From positions 62,001 to 126,000 of the forward strand of contig JBBBWG010010000.1 of assembly GCA_037176905.1 (NCBI GenBank): a stretch of DNA of 64,000 nucleotides. Direction: 5' to 3'. A program made the position numbers and the translations under genes. Shown here in pieces: positions 47,400-59,371 of the stretch. This stretch comes from Azolla pinnata. Taxonomy: Eukaryota; Streptophyta; Polypodiopsida; Salviniales; Salviniaceae. The number at the start of each line of letters is the position of its first letter. The first letter of the stretch is position 1. Below the pieces are notes generated by a model. The model saw only the letters and a list, made by a program, of their open reading frames with translations. It made no database searches and was not told the DNA's origin.

Positions 47400-47850
47400 T
47401 TCCATCAGGCCCTAAAACCCTAAAACCACTGACCTTGACCCAAAACCCTAAAACCACTAGCCTTAACCCAAAACCCTAAAACCACTAACCTAAACCCTAA
47501 AACCATAAACCCAAACCCAGTCGTTCGTTTTACGGATGATCCACATGAGGCGATCCTCATCGTCATCGCCATCATCGTCATCCGAATAGTTGTTGTTGTT
47601 GATGAAGATGATGACGGCGTCAATGCTGATGCTTAAGAAAAACCTAAAACCATTGACCTTGACCCAAAACCCTGAAACCACCAGCCTTGACCCAAAACCC
47701 TAAAACCGTTAGCCTAAACCCAGTCATTCATTTTACGGATGATCCACATGAGGCCATCATCATCATCACCGTCATCATCATCATCCGAATAGTTGTTGTC
47801 GCTGATGACGATGATGGCGGCGTCAACGCTGATGCTGATGCTGCTAGACA
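47400..47850. repeat. 203-bp tandem duplication with telomere-like AAACCCTAAAACC motifs, upstream of GTE
   Basis: ACCCTAAAACCACTRRCCTT motifs recur between 47408 and 47720. The segment containing TACGGATGATCCACATGAGG is present at 47531 and 47734, both followed by (CATCGT)-like runs, ATCCGAATAGTTGTTGT and GATGATG runs. The whole unit is therefore tandemly duplicated with a 203-bp period, starting about 130 bp upstream of the GTE ATG. Confidence 0.85.
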
Positions 47851-48647
47851 AGCACTAGGGTTAAGATTGCTCGACCACTTCTCACTCCGATCCTAGTGCT
47901 CTACAATCGAGCAGCATTGCTGATCGATTCTCGCCTCTTGCTTGTGCAAAGCGATTCAAGGTTTGAGGTCGCACTTGTGCTTTCGTTCGCATCTTCCAGG
48001 GACTAATATTGGCAACGATACTCTTCGAGAGTGAGCCGTAGTCGACAGGTCTTGTCTCATGTACCCATGAAACTATATGTGTGTACTAAGTCATGTTAGG
48101 GAGTCTAATGCCATCTAAACTGATAGAGAAGAAATCTTTTAACGAACAATTCAAGGTCCTCGATTCACTCGGAACAATGCGCGGGTGAGAGGAAGATTCC
48201 GCATACTTCACATTTAGCCAGAATCGATCCCCGAAGTGTGATCGACAATTCCAGCCTTCTTCAAAATTACAGAGCTTTGCAGTTCTCTGATTATACCTTA
48301 CAGTTCTATCAAAATTACAAAGGTTTCTATTCGCTGACAAAAACTAGCTGCAGCAGCACTTGATGCCAAAGCTCCTCACAAATACAATCCATGACTCTCC
48401 CCATTTCTGCTACAAATTCCTGTGTAACGATAACAAGAGATACCAAATTCCTGTATAAAGATAACAAGAGATACCAATTACTGTTAGGTATGGGACTATT
48501 CTGATAGTGTACACTCCAATTTGTGAACGAACCAAGGATCTCAAACCAAGGATCTCAAACTCAACCCTAATTTGCATACAAATTAACATTCAACTTTGAA
48601 CAGATATCGGTGGAGCTATAGGTGAAGCCATATGATCCGATGCCTTT
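47851..48647. other. Intergenic DNA, no gene seen
   Basis: Unique sequence between the GTE promoter and the 3' end of the PQBP1-like gene. A ~33-bp direct repeat (ATAACAAGAGATACCAA) lies at about 48430-48478. Confidence 0.55.
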
Positions 48648-51600
48648 TTAATCCGCATCTCCTAAACCATCACTACCATCTCCTCTCTTCTGAATCGGGG
48701 CATAGCTCGGCCCCGCCTTTATTCCCTTTTGGCCAGCAACCTCGGCATTCTTCCGCAAAACCGCTCCAGGTGAAGGATAAGGGCGCTGCTGGAATAAGGG
48801 CCCCTATACATTAAAAAGTCCAAAACAATTTAGTTCACAACACATTTTCCGCCGTGTATATCGATGCCATATCCTTTGAAAAATTATAACAAGTGGAAGC
48901 TTTTCATGCATTCAGCAACATAGAACGCCCACTGGAATCTAGAAACAAAATTGGAGCATTTTCATGGCACATACAGTAGCTGTCGTATCCGCTGCCCTGG
49001 GTTGCACACCCTTCAACCCAACTCCCCTACAATCGAAATGCAGTTGGATAAAAACTCATCGATATCAAAATACCCAAAAATGAGAAGGAATGATATTGTG
49101 TTAGAATGGATTTCATACCAGCCCCCCCGTGGTGCATCAGAATATGAACTTGGATCCATTGGATCAAGCTCGTCACTCTCGGAAGGGCCTCGTCTTTTAT
49201 GCTCCCGTTTATTAGGTTTAGGATAAGCGCGAGGTTTTGACGGTGGCCTTAAGAAGAAAACAAATTGCAGAAGAATTACTTAATGATAATCTCATGAGAA
49301 GCAAACTCAGGCAGCCAGTTTCCGGAGGAAACTTTCTTTTAGACTTCAGCAACACAAAAACTGTCCTGAGCCTCTGAAAAGAAGGCCATGTACCTTGCTT
49401 TGTTCATGACAGGCTCTGGGATTGGGATCATAATCTTTGCTTGTGCTGAAATTACTGCAGAGTTAGGCCTGAATGCAGCTGGTTGACCCTTGTCCAAAGA
49501 GGAGCCACTAGGCGTTGAAATATTCAGCACCCTACAGAAGTGAACAAAACGCATCATTTGTGTGAGGTCAAGAATATTAACATCTTTTTCTCAAATTCAT
49601 TCTGATCTATTCTTAGCCACACCTTGTGCAATGACTGCAATAACCCCAAGATTGGACAAGACCACAACCCCAGCCACCACACCCAGCACATCTTTCGAAT
49701 GTTAAACCTCCGCTTGTGATATGATGTTTTGGTTTCTCAGTACACAACACTGGGAGTTCCCAACTCGATTCATTAGTCTTCATGTTGTAATAATATTTTT
49801 GCCCTGTAATAAGATGCTTTAGGCAACAATTCCAAATGGAAACACAACTCTGAAGAACTAAGTGTTTATGTGAAAGGTGACCTGTTGTAGGGTCTGTGGT
49901 CTCTTGCCAATCAGAGGGAAGTGTCTGTGTTGAAGGTAGCTCAGTTTCAACTCCTGGCATTTCCCACTGGGTTTGACCAGTAATTTGATTATAGAAGTAG
50001 GGAGCGCCTGTCCCTGAGTCTACTGCTTCAAGCTGAACCCATAGTCATAAAATGATAAAACCATGTATTACTACTATTCCCATAGACTGAAACTTCTAAT
50101 GAATTATGAATGTCGGGAATTATAACATATACTAACTTACCCATCCTGGAGGTAATGCTGATGGAGTTTCAACCTTTGTCGGTGCAGCATTTGATGAATC
50201 CTAATGCAATTTATTTTTGGATAAACTCAGAAAACCATGATCATATCTATATGACACATTAATTAACATAAATGAAGATCCAATACACAATGCTGTCTTT
50301 CATACTTAGACAAAAACTTGCCAACTTCACACAGTTAAAGAAATATGGAAGTCATAATTTTAGCAACACCTTGCAACATAAAAAGAGGTCATGTAGCATT
50401 CTGCAAATGAAGAATTTCCGTGTTTCTGCTTTATGAAATCTTTTAAGAGAAATCGGAGATGAGCGAAACAGAGTCTTTCTTGAATATGCAGCCCCTGAAA
50501 CTCTTTACTTTTATTCAAAAAATATTGTAGTTGACCCATCCTTTATTTTTTATATTACCAAGTAGTTGACTAGCAGTAAAGCTATGGTCTAATGGCCAGC
50601 AAAGTTTTAGTACTAGGTGAATCTATGAGGTCGTGGAATACTCATGTTCATGTAAGGTAATGGTATCTTTTAACCCAAGGCCTTGAAGAACTTAGATGGT
50701 CCCTCCTAAATGAGGATTCAGACATGGCCGAGGCTTGGCCTGGTTCATGGGACCCACACTGTATATGTAAGCCCCCACTGCATAGTCCTTCCTCTAACAT
50801 TTGAATGATGGGTTGTGAGTCAAAAGTACATCGCTGTGATGTCAGCATCTCATGATGGCCATATGCCAACTCATCACTGCAAGAACTTGAGATGCATAAC
50901 ACGCTAGCAATAGCCCTGATTGGTCAATGCTAGGACTCTCTAATCTTACACAGTTCTGTGAACAAACAAACAGAGGCAGCTTGTTATAAAACTGACCGAA
51001 GCATTAGAATCGGCTTTTAAAATTCCTCGAGCCCTCAATCGTTGCTTGAGGAAATCTGGAAGCTCCTTCTTTGTAGGAGTACTAGCTGACGCATCCGTCT
51101 GTCTGATGGTTTCAGCTTCTGACATTTTATCAGCTCCATTTCCAGATGAGGATGAGAAATATGAAGCACTGATCATCGAGGAGTGCAATTGATATGCTCC
51201 ACCACCAGGCACGCCATATCCATTGCCAATTTCTAAATTTGCTGCAAAAACATTTGACCAGAAAGAACTGATTAGTGATTATGTGCAATGTGAGAGATTG
51301 ATAATGATGAAAACCTAAAGATAAGTGTTTCAAGACACACACTCGTATTCTTTACTGTGACAGAGCTATTATGCTACTTCTTTGACCCCGAGTAAATAAG
51401 AAAAAAAATGTGATACTTAATCTCAAAATCCAATCTGCAAATGCCTGAATTGCATGTCCAATCACCAGCCCATACTAGAACTTGAAGAATAGTGAGTATA
51501 TTTAGTCGAATACTTTACACAGCTTGCAATATTTTAACAATCGTGAACATTAGTGAGAAGGACTGGCACATTACTTCTTCTCATGAAACATGACTCAAAC

Positions 51601-53465
51601 AATCCGCTTTCCCACCTCTAACCTTTCATCAATTTCCATCTAGAGATAACAAACTTTTGGGCCTAAAATAAATGAAGAAATGTGACCATAAAATAAAACT
51701 ATCAAATTGTAACAAACTTATGTGCATGGAAAACGAAAAAATTAAGTTCAATAACCTTGTCCTTGTTGCATAGGCGTTTTTCCTCGCTTGGCTATCTCCA
51801 TGCGATGATCTGAAGTCATTTTCAAGAGTTTCTCCTGAAAGAAATACAATTTTTGTCAGCATACTTCCACTAGAATATTTCTAATTTGAGCAAAGTTCTC
51901 ACTTTCAAGGTAGTGCTATCATGCCGCTCTGACAAGATGTCCCTCTGTTCTGCTCCTAAAGATTCATCAGGCCGCCTTCCCTCAGAATAAACAAAGAAAA
52001 TAATGAGATCTCAACCTGACCATAGTCATAACATGGCTGTACAGAACAAAGTTTGCACATTCTGGTGGCATACATAAGAAAAACAAGCCAAAAATAGAGA
52101 AAGACAAAACATATTTCCATCCTTACCTTTGGTGGCTGATTACTTTCTGTACAGCAACTTCCTGGAAAGATTGATCCAACAGAGGAGATCAACATTGAGA
52201 TCATCAACCATGCATCGAGAGGGTCTTAAAGAGATTGAAATAACCTGCTCACGGAGAACTGCTTGCTGGACTGCCTGCTCTAGTGAATCATCTGATCTCT
52301 TTTGAATGAAACTGGAATTTGGCTGATGTTGAGAACTTGAATGAGACATAGTGATCGAGTCTCTATTAGTTCCAAACACACAGTTTGATTCTTCCAAACT
52401 TCTCATTTCTCCCCTTTCTCCTCCCTTCAGTGCTATATCTGTACTTGTGATCTGATGCTTTGTTTGTCCCTCTTCGTCATCTAGCTGTTCACTAGGAATT
52501 GGATCCCAACGGCTCTTGCGTTTTCCATCTTTTCTTGGACTATGTGTCTGGAATGCAAGTGAGTCTTGTGAATGAGGCTGTCCTGCACCTTCCTCATCAT
52601 CTTGCAGCCTTGCCGACATCTTCATGCCATCATCAACAGAATTTTGATGAGAAATTCCTTGATTCAGCTGGGGAGACCTCTGGGGAGACCTCTGGGTAGG
52701 AACAGTTTCGTTGCCTTCCGCCCTACTTGTCAGCGGTGATGACCCAAATTCACTTTGTGGCTTTGGAGGAAGCCCTTCGCTACTATAATCATTCGAAGAA
52801 TGAGGTACTTGACTCGTAGACGCAGATGGTTTAGGAATACCTGAATCATTCTTGAGGTGAACAGCTGGAATAGGTGGTGATATGACTGAGGGAGGGTTTA
52901 CATTATCCATTCCAAGGGGAGGGTTTGCATTATGCGTTCCCAGAGGAGGGTTCATGATATGTGTTCCAAGATAAGGATGGATTCCAAAGGAAGGGCTGGT
53001 CCTATGCATTCCAGACATAGGTCTTGGAGCATGCGTTCCTAACACAGGGCTCGCGGTATGCATTTGAAAGGGAGAACTGGTAGCATGCATACCTAAATGA
53101 GAGTTTGTGGCATCCAATCCTGATTTCGCATTCGTATGCGTTCCTATGGTAGTGCCCGTATGCATCCCAGGTGGCCCCGGATCAGGGATAACTGAATCTT
53201 CGCTGCCAGCAAGTCTCGATAGTTGTGGCCCATTCACGAAGGTTTTAGTGGTTAGACCTGCTTCGTTGTGCATATAAACGTTCACAGGAGGAGGAGGAGG
53301 AGGAGGATATGGCATGTTTGTATGACCGTTGAAATGACGATGAAGATGGCTATGGTGGCTTGGCATGCTCCCATAAGGCATTGTAGATGGAACTTGTCCG
53401 TGTGGCTGGCTAAACAACGCCTGCTCAGATCCACTCTGAGACGGTGGATTCATCTGAGGATGCAT
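48648..53465 (-). CDS. PQBP1-like WW-domain splicing protein (Arabidopsis At2g41020 type)
   Basis: Nuclear pre-mRNA splicing factor that binds U5-15kD through its C-terminus. Twelve exons: 53465-52245, 52161-52127, 51975-51903, 51834-51756, 51241-50997, 50200-50141, 50032-49882, 49803-49623, 49531-49394, 49247-49119, 49026-48975, 48803-48648; phases agree throughout; 839 residues. Domains: a ~400-residue Pro/His/Ser-rich head with Gly-Thr-His repeats; [31 protein letters not shown]1 (LPPGWLEAVD, then [15 protein letters not shown]); WW2 ([10 protein letters not shown], then [15 protein letters not shown]); a plant-type Cys finger ([20 protein letters not shown]); and the diagnostic PQBP1 tail ([39 protein letters not shown]). 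Exon 2 is a 35-nt microexon. The head is longer than I recall for Arabidopsis. Confidence 0.92.
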
Positions 53466-53740
53466 CACATGAGGGCCGGAGGAGGGATCAGAGGGAATAA
53501 AGGAAGCAAAACCTGGTTTTTTCGCTGGTGAGCGAGAATTCTGTGCGTGCTAGATGTTGTGTCTCCTCCGTCCGCCTCCGTTTGGATTTCCGCGAGTCGA
53601 ATCCAGATGCGCAGGAGGCATGGAAGGAGAAGAGGCGAATAGCGCTGCTGCTGCGTAGGATCATCTGTAGGCCGGCAAGAAAGGAAGCTCGTTCCCGCTC
53701 TGTATCCCTGTGTGTTTTGCAGGCGGAGAAGAAGAAGAAG
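53466..53740. other. Presumed 5' region of the PQBP1-like gene
   Basis: Short leader/promoter region upstream of the PQBP1-like ATG, merging into the GAT repeat. Frames on the plus strand here are unsupported. Confidence 0.5.
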
Positions 53741-54196
53741 AAGAATGATGATGATGATGGTGATGATGATGATGATGGTGGTGGTGATGGTGATGATATG
53801 ATGATGGTGGTGGTGATGTTGGATATGATGGTAAGGGGATGGTGATGGTGATGATGGTGGTGATGGTATGATGATGGTGGTAGTAATGTTGATGATGATG
53901 ATGGTGATGGTGATGATAGGGGATGGTGATGGTGGTGATGATATGATGATGGTGGTGGTAATGTTGATGATGATGATGATGATGATGTTGATGATGGGGG
54001 ATGGTGATGGTGATGATGGTGGTGATGATATGTGTTGGTGGTGGTAATGTTGATGATGATGATAGTGATGGTGAATATGGTGGTAATAATATGATGATGG
54101 TGGTGTTGGTGATGATGATGATGATGGTGGTGGTGATGATGATGATGATGGTGGTGATGATGGTGGTGGTGATGATGATGATGCAGGTGGTGGTGG

Positions 54197-54241
<45 letters not shown>

Positions 54242-54435
54242 CAATGGTGGTGGTGGTGGTGGCGGTGATGATGATGTGATGATGATGCGATGATGCTGAT
54301 GCTGATGATGTTGATGATGTTGATGACGGTGGTGGTGGTGAGGATGATGATGATGCCGATGGTGATTGTGGCGATGGTGATGATGGTGATGGTGATGGTG
54401 GTGATGGTGACAGTGGTGATGGTGACGATGGCGTG
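53735..54435. repeat. (GAT)n/(GGT)n trinucleotide block
   Basis: About 700 bp of GATGATGGTGGTGATG-type trinucleotides on the plus strand, with occasional AATGTTGATGATGATGATGG segments recurring about every 110-120 bp (near 53885, 53960, 54045). Open frames on both strands (poly-His/Ser/Ile, Met/Val) are compositional. Confidence 0.93.
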
Positions 54436-55850
54436 CATGTTTCCTGATATACTTTGTTTGTACCCTTCGGTGTTGATGCCCCGAGATGATACATCATGTT
54501 GGGGGGCCGGGATGTATAGGTTTATCGATGTAAGTAAGCATTTTAACTGATTCGAGATAAGATCCATGCTGATCTGAGTGGATTATTTTTGTGCACATCT
54601 GGATCTACACAATTTCTTTCTTATGTGTCTGGTTAGGGAGAAGATAGTTCTCTATGAACACTCACATCGACTGTAAGAACCCATGACCTCCCAAATCATA
54701 GGCAAAATGTTTGCACCCCCATGGGAGCTCTCAACTTTGATCGCTAAACAAGGGGATCACTCTGAAAGGCCAGAGGTACTTCGATAGATACACAGTGGGA
54801 CTTCGAATTCTTTCTATGGACAATCGTTATGAAGATGAAGCAAAGGAACGCATCATGATTGGTGTTATGATTGTAAAACTCTGCATCATGCCACCCTAGT
54901 GTAACTTTGTTTTCAAGGTTCGCCAACTGCCGATCGTGAAATCGTACGGTGCTTCTCTAGCAGCAAGAACTATTGCGAGCTGTGCGATGCCTCTTTGGCC
55001 TCTCCTTCAGATTGTTTTTTTTTTTTGGCCAATGTTTACCTTTGAATGCAAAGAGCAGCCTTCTGATCGAAACATGTTCCGTACCGTTTCAGAACAGGGA
55101 GCCATGACATTCGAGCGAAACGACAGGGAGAACATGCAAAAAAAAACAAAGCTACACTGTGGAGGCAACAGTTATTCGAGAAGCTCCGATTTGTCTGGAT
55201 TCTCTGGCGTTTCGCAGGTCAAGTCAAGATACGTGTCTAATAACAGCGACGTGGAAGTTATGGTATCCATTGGACGGAACCGTTAAAATTAGTCGGCCGA
55301 ATACTTTAAGTGCGAAAACCGAGGGTTTCTTGCATACACAGTATACTCTAAAAACATCAAGACTCTTCCATTCTTTCTTGTGTATAAAGAAAGGTACGTA
55401 CGTATACATTGCATGCAAGTATACGTATGTATGTTTGTGTACGTATGTATGTACGTACGCATGTTTGTGAACGTATGTATTGTATGTACGTACGTATGTA
55501 TGTGTATGCGTTGACCGAGTCAAAGGTTGTAGTAACTGGTCAAACTCGAGAAAACATTTTTAGTAAATAAAGAAAATTGGCCAAAAAAGAAAAGAAAAGA
55601 GAGACTTGGAAAAAAGGATTCTAATTTCGGTTTTATTTATTTTTTAAATGGTTTTTTTTTCTCCCTGTGTGCACGAAGTATTTATTAGTGAAAACGGGGA
55701 AATTAAATGATTATGTGAGCAATTATTAAATCAGGCGAAAAAAAATTGCAGACGACTTTTTGTTTTTTCCCCAGTTCCAGTTCGTAGACCGAAAAAACAA
55801 AACATTAAAAAAAAGGAAAAACGACTTTTTCATTTTATTTTATTCCCATT
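54436..55850. other. Intergenic DNA, no gene seen
   Basis: Unique DNA with a small (TACG/TATG)n microsatellite at about 55395-55510. A 116-codon frame at 54936-55286 (plus) has no recognisable family. Confidence 0.5.
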
Positions 55851-55852
55851 TT

Positions 55853-56290
55853 CTTCTTCTTCTTCTTCTTCTTCTTCTTCGTCGTCGTCGTCGTCTTCGT
55901 CTTCGCTTCTGATTCCCATTTTGCAGCGGGAAGAAGCAGCAGAAGCGGAAGCAGAAGAAGCCGCAGAATCAGAAGCAGAAGCAGAAGCAGAAGCAGAAGC
56001 AGCAGCAGCAGCAGAAGAAGAAGCAGCAGAAGCAGCGGCTGAAGAAGAAGAAGAAGCAGAAGCAGCGGCTGAAGAAGAAGAAGAAGATTCAAGAGCAGAA
56101 GAAGCAGCGGCAGAAGAAGCGGCTGAAGATTCAGCATCAAGCATCAGCAGCAGCAGCATCAGCAGCATCAACATCAGCATCAGCAGCAGAAGAAGAAGGA
56201 GAAGGAGAAGAAGAAGGAGAAGGAGAAGGAGAAGGAGAAGCAGAATCTGAAGCAGAATCTGAAGCAGAAGAAGCAGATTCAGCAGAAGCA
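55853..56290. repeat. Purine-rich GAAGCAGAA low-complexity leader of the first ATL gene
   Basis: (TTC)n on the plus strand at 55853-55880, then about 350 bp of GAAGCAGAAGCAGAAGAAG-type sequence ending about 20 bp before the ATL start codon. A 109-codon Glu/Ala/Arg frame (55921-56250) is probably a repeat artefact, but being just upstream of the ATL it could act as an upstream ORF if transcribed. Confidence 0.85.
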
Positions 56291-56309
56291 GAAACAGCGA
56301 TCTGTAGCG

Positions 56310-57329
56310 ATGTCGCAGGCGCCTCTCAGCGTCGGGCCCGATTTCACCTTCCCGGGCAACAGCGCCCGGCCCCAGCAGCAGCAGCAGCAGCTCGGCGTGA
56401 ACAACAAGATCATGATGGCCGCCGTCGTCATCCTCTTCGCCGTCATCTTGTTCGTGCTCGCCCTGCACATCTACGCCAAATGGTTCTGGCGCCGCTCCCT
56501 CCTGCGCCATGGCCGTGGCCATGGCGGGGCGAGCTCTGGCCAGGACCTCCATGGCCGGACCTCCCAGCGGGGCCTCGACAAGGAAGCCATCGACGCACTC
56601 CCCGTCTTCATCTACACCAAGCAGCAGCAGCAGCAACAAGAAGAGCGGCAAGAAGAGCGGCAGGAAGAGCGGCAAGAAGAGCTGCAGCAGAATCAGAAGA
56701 GCAGGACGACGGCGCTGGTGGCGATGGCGCCTCCGCCTGCAAGATCTGGCAGCGTGCGTGCTCATAGCACCTCCCAAACAACATCTTCTGCTTCTTCAGA
56801 TTCTGCTTCTTCTTCAGAACCTTCTCCTGCTTCTGCTTCTGCTTCTGCTTCTGCTTCTGCTTCTTGCGCCGCCCTGGAATGCTCCGTCTGCCTGAGCGAG
56901 TTCCAGGAGAACGAGAAGGGGCGCATCCTCCCCGCCTGCGACCACAAATTCCACATCGACTGCATCGACATGTGGCTCCTCTCCCACTCCACATGCCCCC
57001 TTTGCAGGATGGAGGTCATCCCCAAAGCAGCAGCAGCAGCAGCAGCATCGCCATCGCCATCGCCTGATTCACCTCCCTCTGAATCTTCATCTGCTTCACC
57101 TCCATCGCCATCGCCTTCGCCAGACTCGCCATCGCCATCCGGCGGAATCTTGCAGGCTACTGCACCGTTCCATCTTCTTCACCGGAGCTTGCAGCAGAGC
57201 GAAGAAGGCTCCGGCGCATCCCATGCCCATATCTCAGTGGATATCTTCCCCAACCTGCACCGAGCCGATCCCGAATGCGATCCAGCCTTGAATCCATCAC
57301 ACCCATCATCATCATCGTCGTCGTCGTCG

Positions 57330-57367
<38 letters not shown>

Positions 57368-57467
57368 TGCCAAGTCCCTAGGGCTCAGGAGGAACTCTTT
57401 CAAGCGAATCATGGGCAGGCAATCCAGCCGAGTCTCTGCAGCGGAGCTTCCTGGTGCCCATCCCTGA
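56310..57467 (+). CDS. ATL-family RING-H2 E3 ubiquitin ligase
   Basis: 385 residues, single exon as usual for ATLs. Membrane-anchored E3 ligase. One transmembrane helix at about 34-57 ([20 protein letters not shown]). The GLD motif of the family is at 88-90 ([16 protein letters not shown]). A Gln/Glu/Arg-rich stretch with four EERQ units follows (about 104-125). The RING-H2 is perfectly spaced: C191-x2-C194-x15-C210-x-H212-x2-H215-x2-C218-x10-C229-x2-C232, with the E2-contact Trp in IDMW and the Pro in CPLC. The C-terminal part is Ser/Pro-rich with a long Ser run encoded by a (TCA)n/(TCG)n tract near 57305-57366, then the tail [11 protein letters not shown] shared with the convergent paralog at 59372-60805. 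Starts [10 protein letters not shown]. Confidence 0.95.
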
Positions 57468-58639
57468 TCCCAGAGATCAGCAACTTCGAGCAAACCATGG
57501 CGGCTTCTTGTGTGCGTATACAGAAATCTACATATATATAGATACCCACATGAATTCCTGGCCATCGCCGGGCAGAGATTCTGACATGGACTGAAGAAGA
57601 GCCTACTGTCTCTTCTACCTACCTTCCCATGTCTTCCCCCATGGCCAATTCCCGAGTGTAAATATCCATTGCATGGAATCAATTGTACGAGTCTATGTTC
57701 CCCCAATCTTCTTGATTCACGAGCTGCTATAAAATTTATCTTCTCTCCTTGAACTCTTTGTCACTGCAACAGAGAAACCGAAGAATATGCCAAAGAAACC
57801 CTTGTGAATTGGGTCGACTCACTTTGGTGACTCTAAAAGAACGGCAGTTACAATGAACATGGAAGTTACAAGATGGGTTAATAAGAATGCCCATCATCAT
57901 CATCATCATCATCATCATCAGATTCATCTCAATGACGAACTTCATTCCATGATTAATATTCTCATGACGAATCGAAGCTGCTTCATCCGACAAACCGTAT
58001 GGCGCATTTTGTTACTAGGCTCTGCCGTATAAATGAATTCGATCCGTCTTTGCTGCAGCTACCATTGAATTGAGATTGGGGATTTTAGCCACAGTCTACA
58101 AGCAGCTTTTCTGAGTGGAATATCGACGACCGGATGGATCGATTGAAGTCACGTAAAACGATCAATCGCACAGAAAGAAGTCTTCTAATTCTCTTATTAT
58201 ATATACAATTGTTGACAAAATGGGTTTGTGATTGATGGAATGATATGGAATTTCACGCGCTTTCGACACGGCCCTGGCGGCAGTCAAGTGCTAGCTGCAC
58301 TCAGATCATCCCTAGACATAGAGACAGCAAATTTCAACAGTGATCACTGATTGACTTAAACAGCACCGCGCACATCAGACTGGAACAGGGCTTTAAAAAG
58401 TATTAGAACTGGAGCTCTACAATCTGATCAATGGACGACCAATTCAAGATTCAATGGACGACCAATTCAATGATCATTGAAGGGATTCTTTGCTCTTCTG
58501 TGTATAATTTTTGCACAGCACCAATGAGCAAGTTTTTTATTTATTTAAATCGCGACAGATTCTGTTAAACACGTCCTGCGCTTTGCTGCTGCTCAATGGG
58601 ACCTTCTAATCTTTTACTTGCTAGCCATATGATCTGCAG

Positions 58640-58935
58640 ATGATGATGATGATGATGATGAGAGCTCTAATTAGATCAGACGAATTACCAAACATAGATC
58701 GAAGCTCCGATTCATGAATAAACAGCCGTGATTCAGTAAAAACTGCCGTGTTCTCGAATGAATCGGGCAGCTGATGATGATGATGATGATGATGATGATG
58801 TGATGATGATGATGATGAGAGCTCCAATCAGATCAGGCGAATTACCAAACATAGATCAAAGCTCCGATTCATGAATAAACAGCCGTGATTCAGTAAAAAC
58901 TGCCGTTTTCTCGAATGAATCGGGCAGCGGTATAA
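58640..58935. repeat. 157-bp tandem duplication with (GAT)n
   Basis: Two copies begin with (GAT)n, then GAGCTCTAATTAGATCAGAC at 58662 and GAGCTCCAATCAGATCAGGC at 58819. They continue nearly identically through ATAAACAGCCGTGATTCAGT to TCGAATGAATCGGGCAGC. Few differences, so the duplication is fairly recent. Confidence 0.9.
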
Positions 58936-59084
58936 TATATATAGCTCTCCTTCTACAACGATATTGGGCGTGCGCAGAGAAATCATGCTCAGCTGGCCAA
59001 GTTCTTTTTTTTTTCTGACAGATCTAGCAGCTGCATTTAAAACGGAAACCTTGCAAATGCCCATATTGCAAGAGCTCGGTTTCA

Positions 59085-59170
59085 TTAAGCAAGTGGGCAT
59101 AATGCTTCGATCAGCTTCGAGCAGTGGGCATAATGCTTCCGATCATCTTCGAACAGTGGGCATAATATGC
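59085..59170. repeat. Short triplicated motif GTGGGCATAATGCTTC
   Basis: (A)GTGGGCATAATGCTTCGATC-type units occur three times at roughly 33-36 bp spacing (59092, 59125, 59156). No coding role. Confidence 0.8.
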
Positions 59171-59371
59171 TTCTTCGACGATGATCGCGGAGTCTATGTA
59201 CACTGCAGAGCGTTGTGCTTCTCCCTTCATCGCTCTGATGTTTGATACGAGGCAATGGCTACAAGGAGGAGCTTAGCTAGCTAGATTTAGGCAATGATCT
59301 ATAACTGCGGTGCTAGGGTTACTGGTTTCCATGCTTGCAGAGCTGCGAGGAGAGCATGGATCGTTTTTATA

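Larger units (their letters stand above)
57468..59371. other. Spacer between convergent ATL genes
   Basis: Holds the 3' UTRs of both ATL genes and several simple repeats: (CAT)n at about 57893-57920, a 157-bp tandem duplication at 58640-58935 and a 34-bp triplication at 59085-59170. No gene seen. Confidence 0.6.

Noticed and set aside
46690-47479. Plus-strand Ser-, Phe- and His-rich frames opposite the GTE acidic exon
   Set aside because: Antisense shadows of GAG/GAT-rich coding sequence. The minus frame continues in phase into a bromodomain; the plus frames lead nowhere.
53488-54567. Frames of 259-359 codons rich in His, Ser, Ile or Pro over the GAT/GGT block
   Set aside because: Trinucleotide repeat artefact; several frames are open at once over the same bases.
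55830-56777. 315-codon minus-strand frame opposite the first ATL gene and its leader
   Set aside because: Leu/Ser runs are the complement of GAAGCAGAA repeats and the ATL coding region. No recognisable domain.
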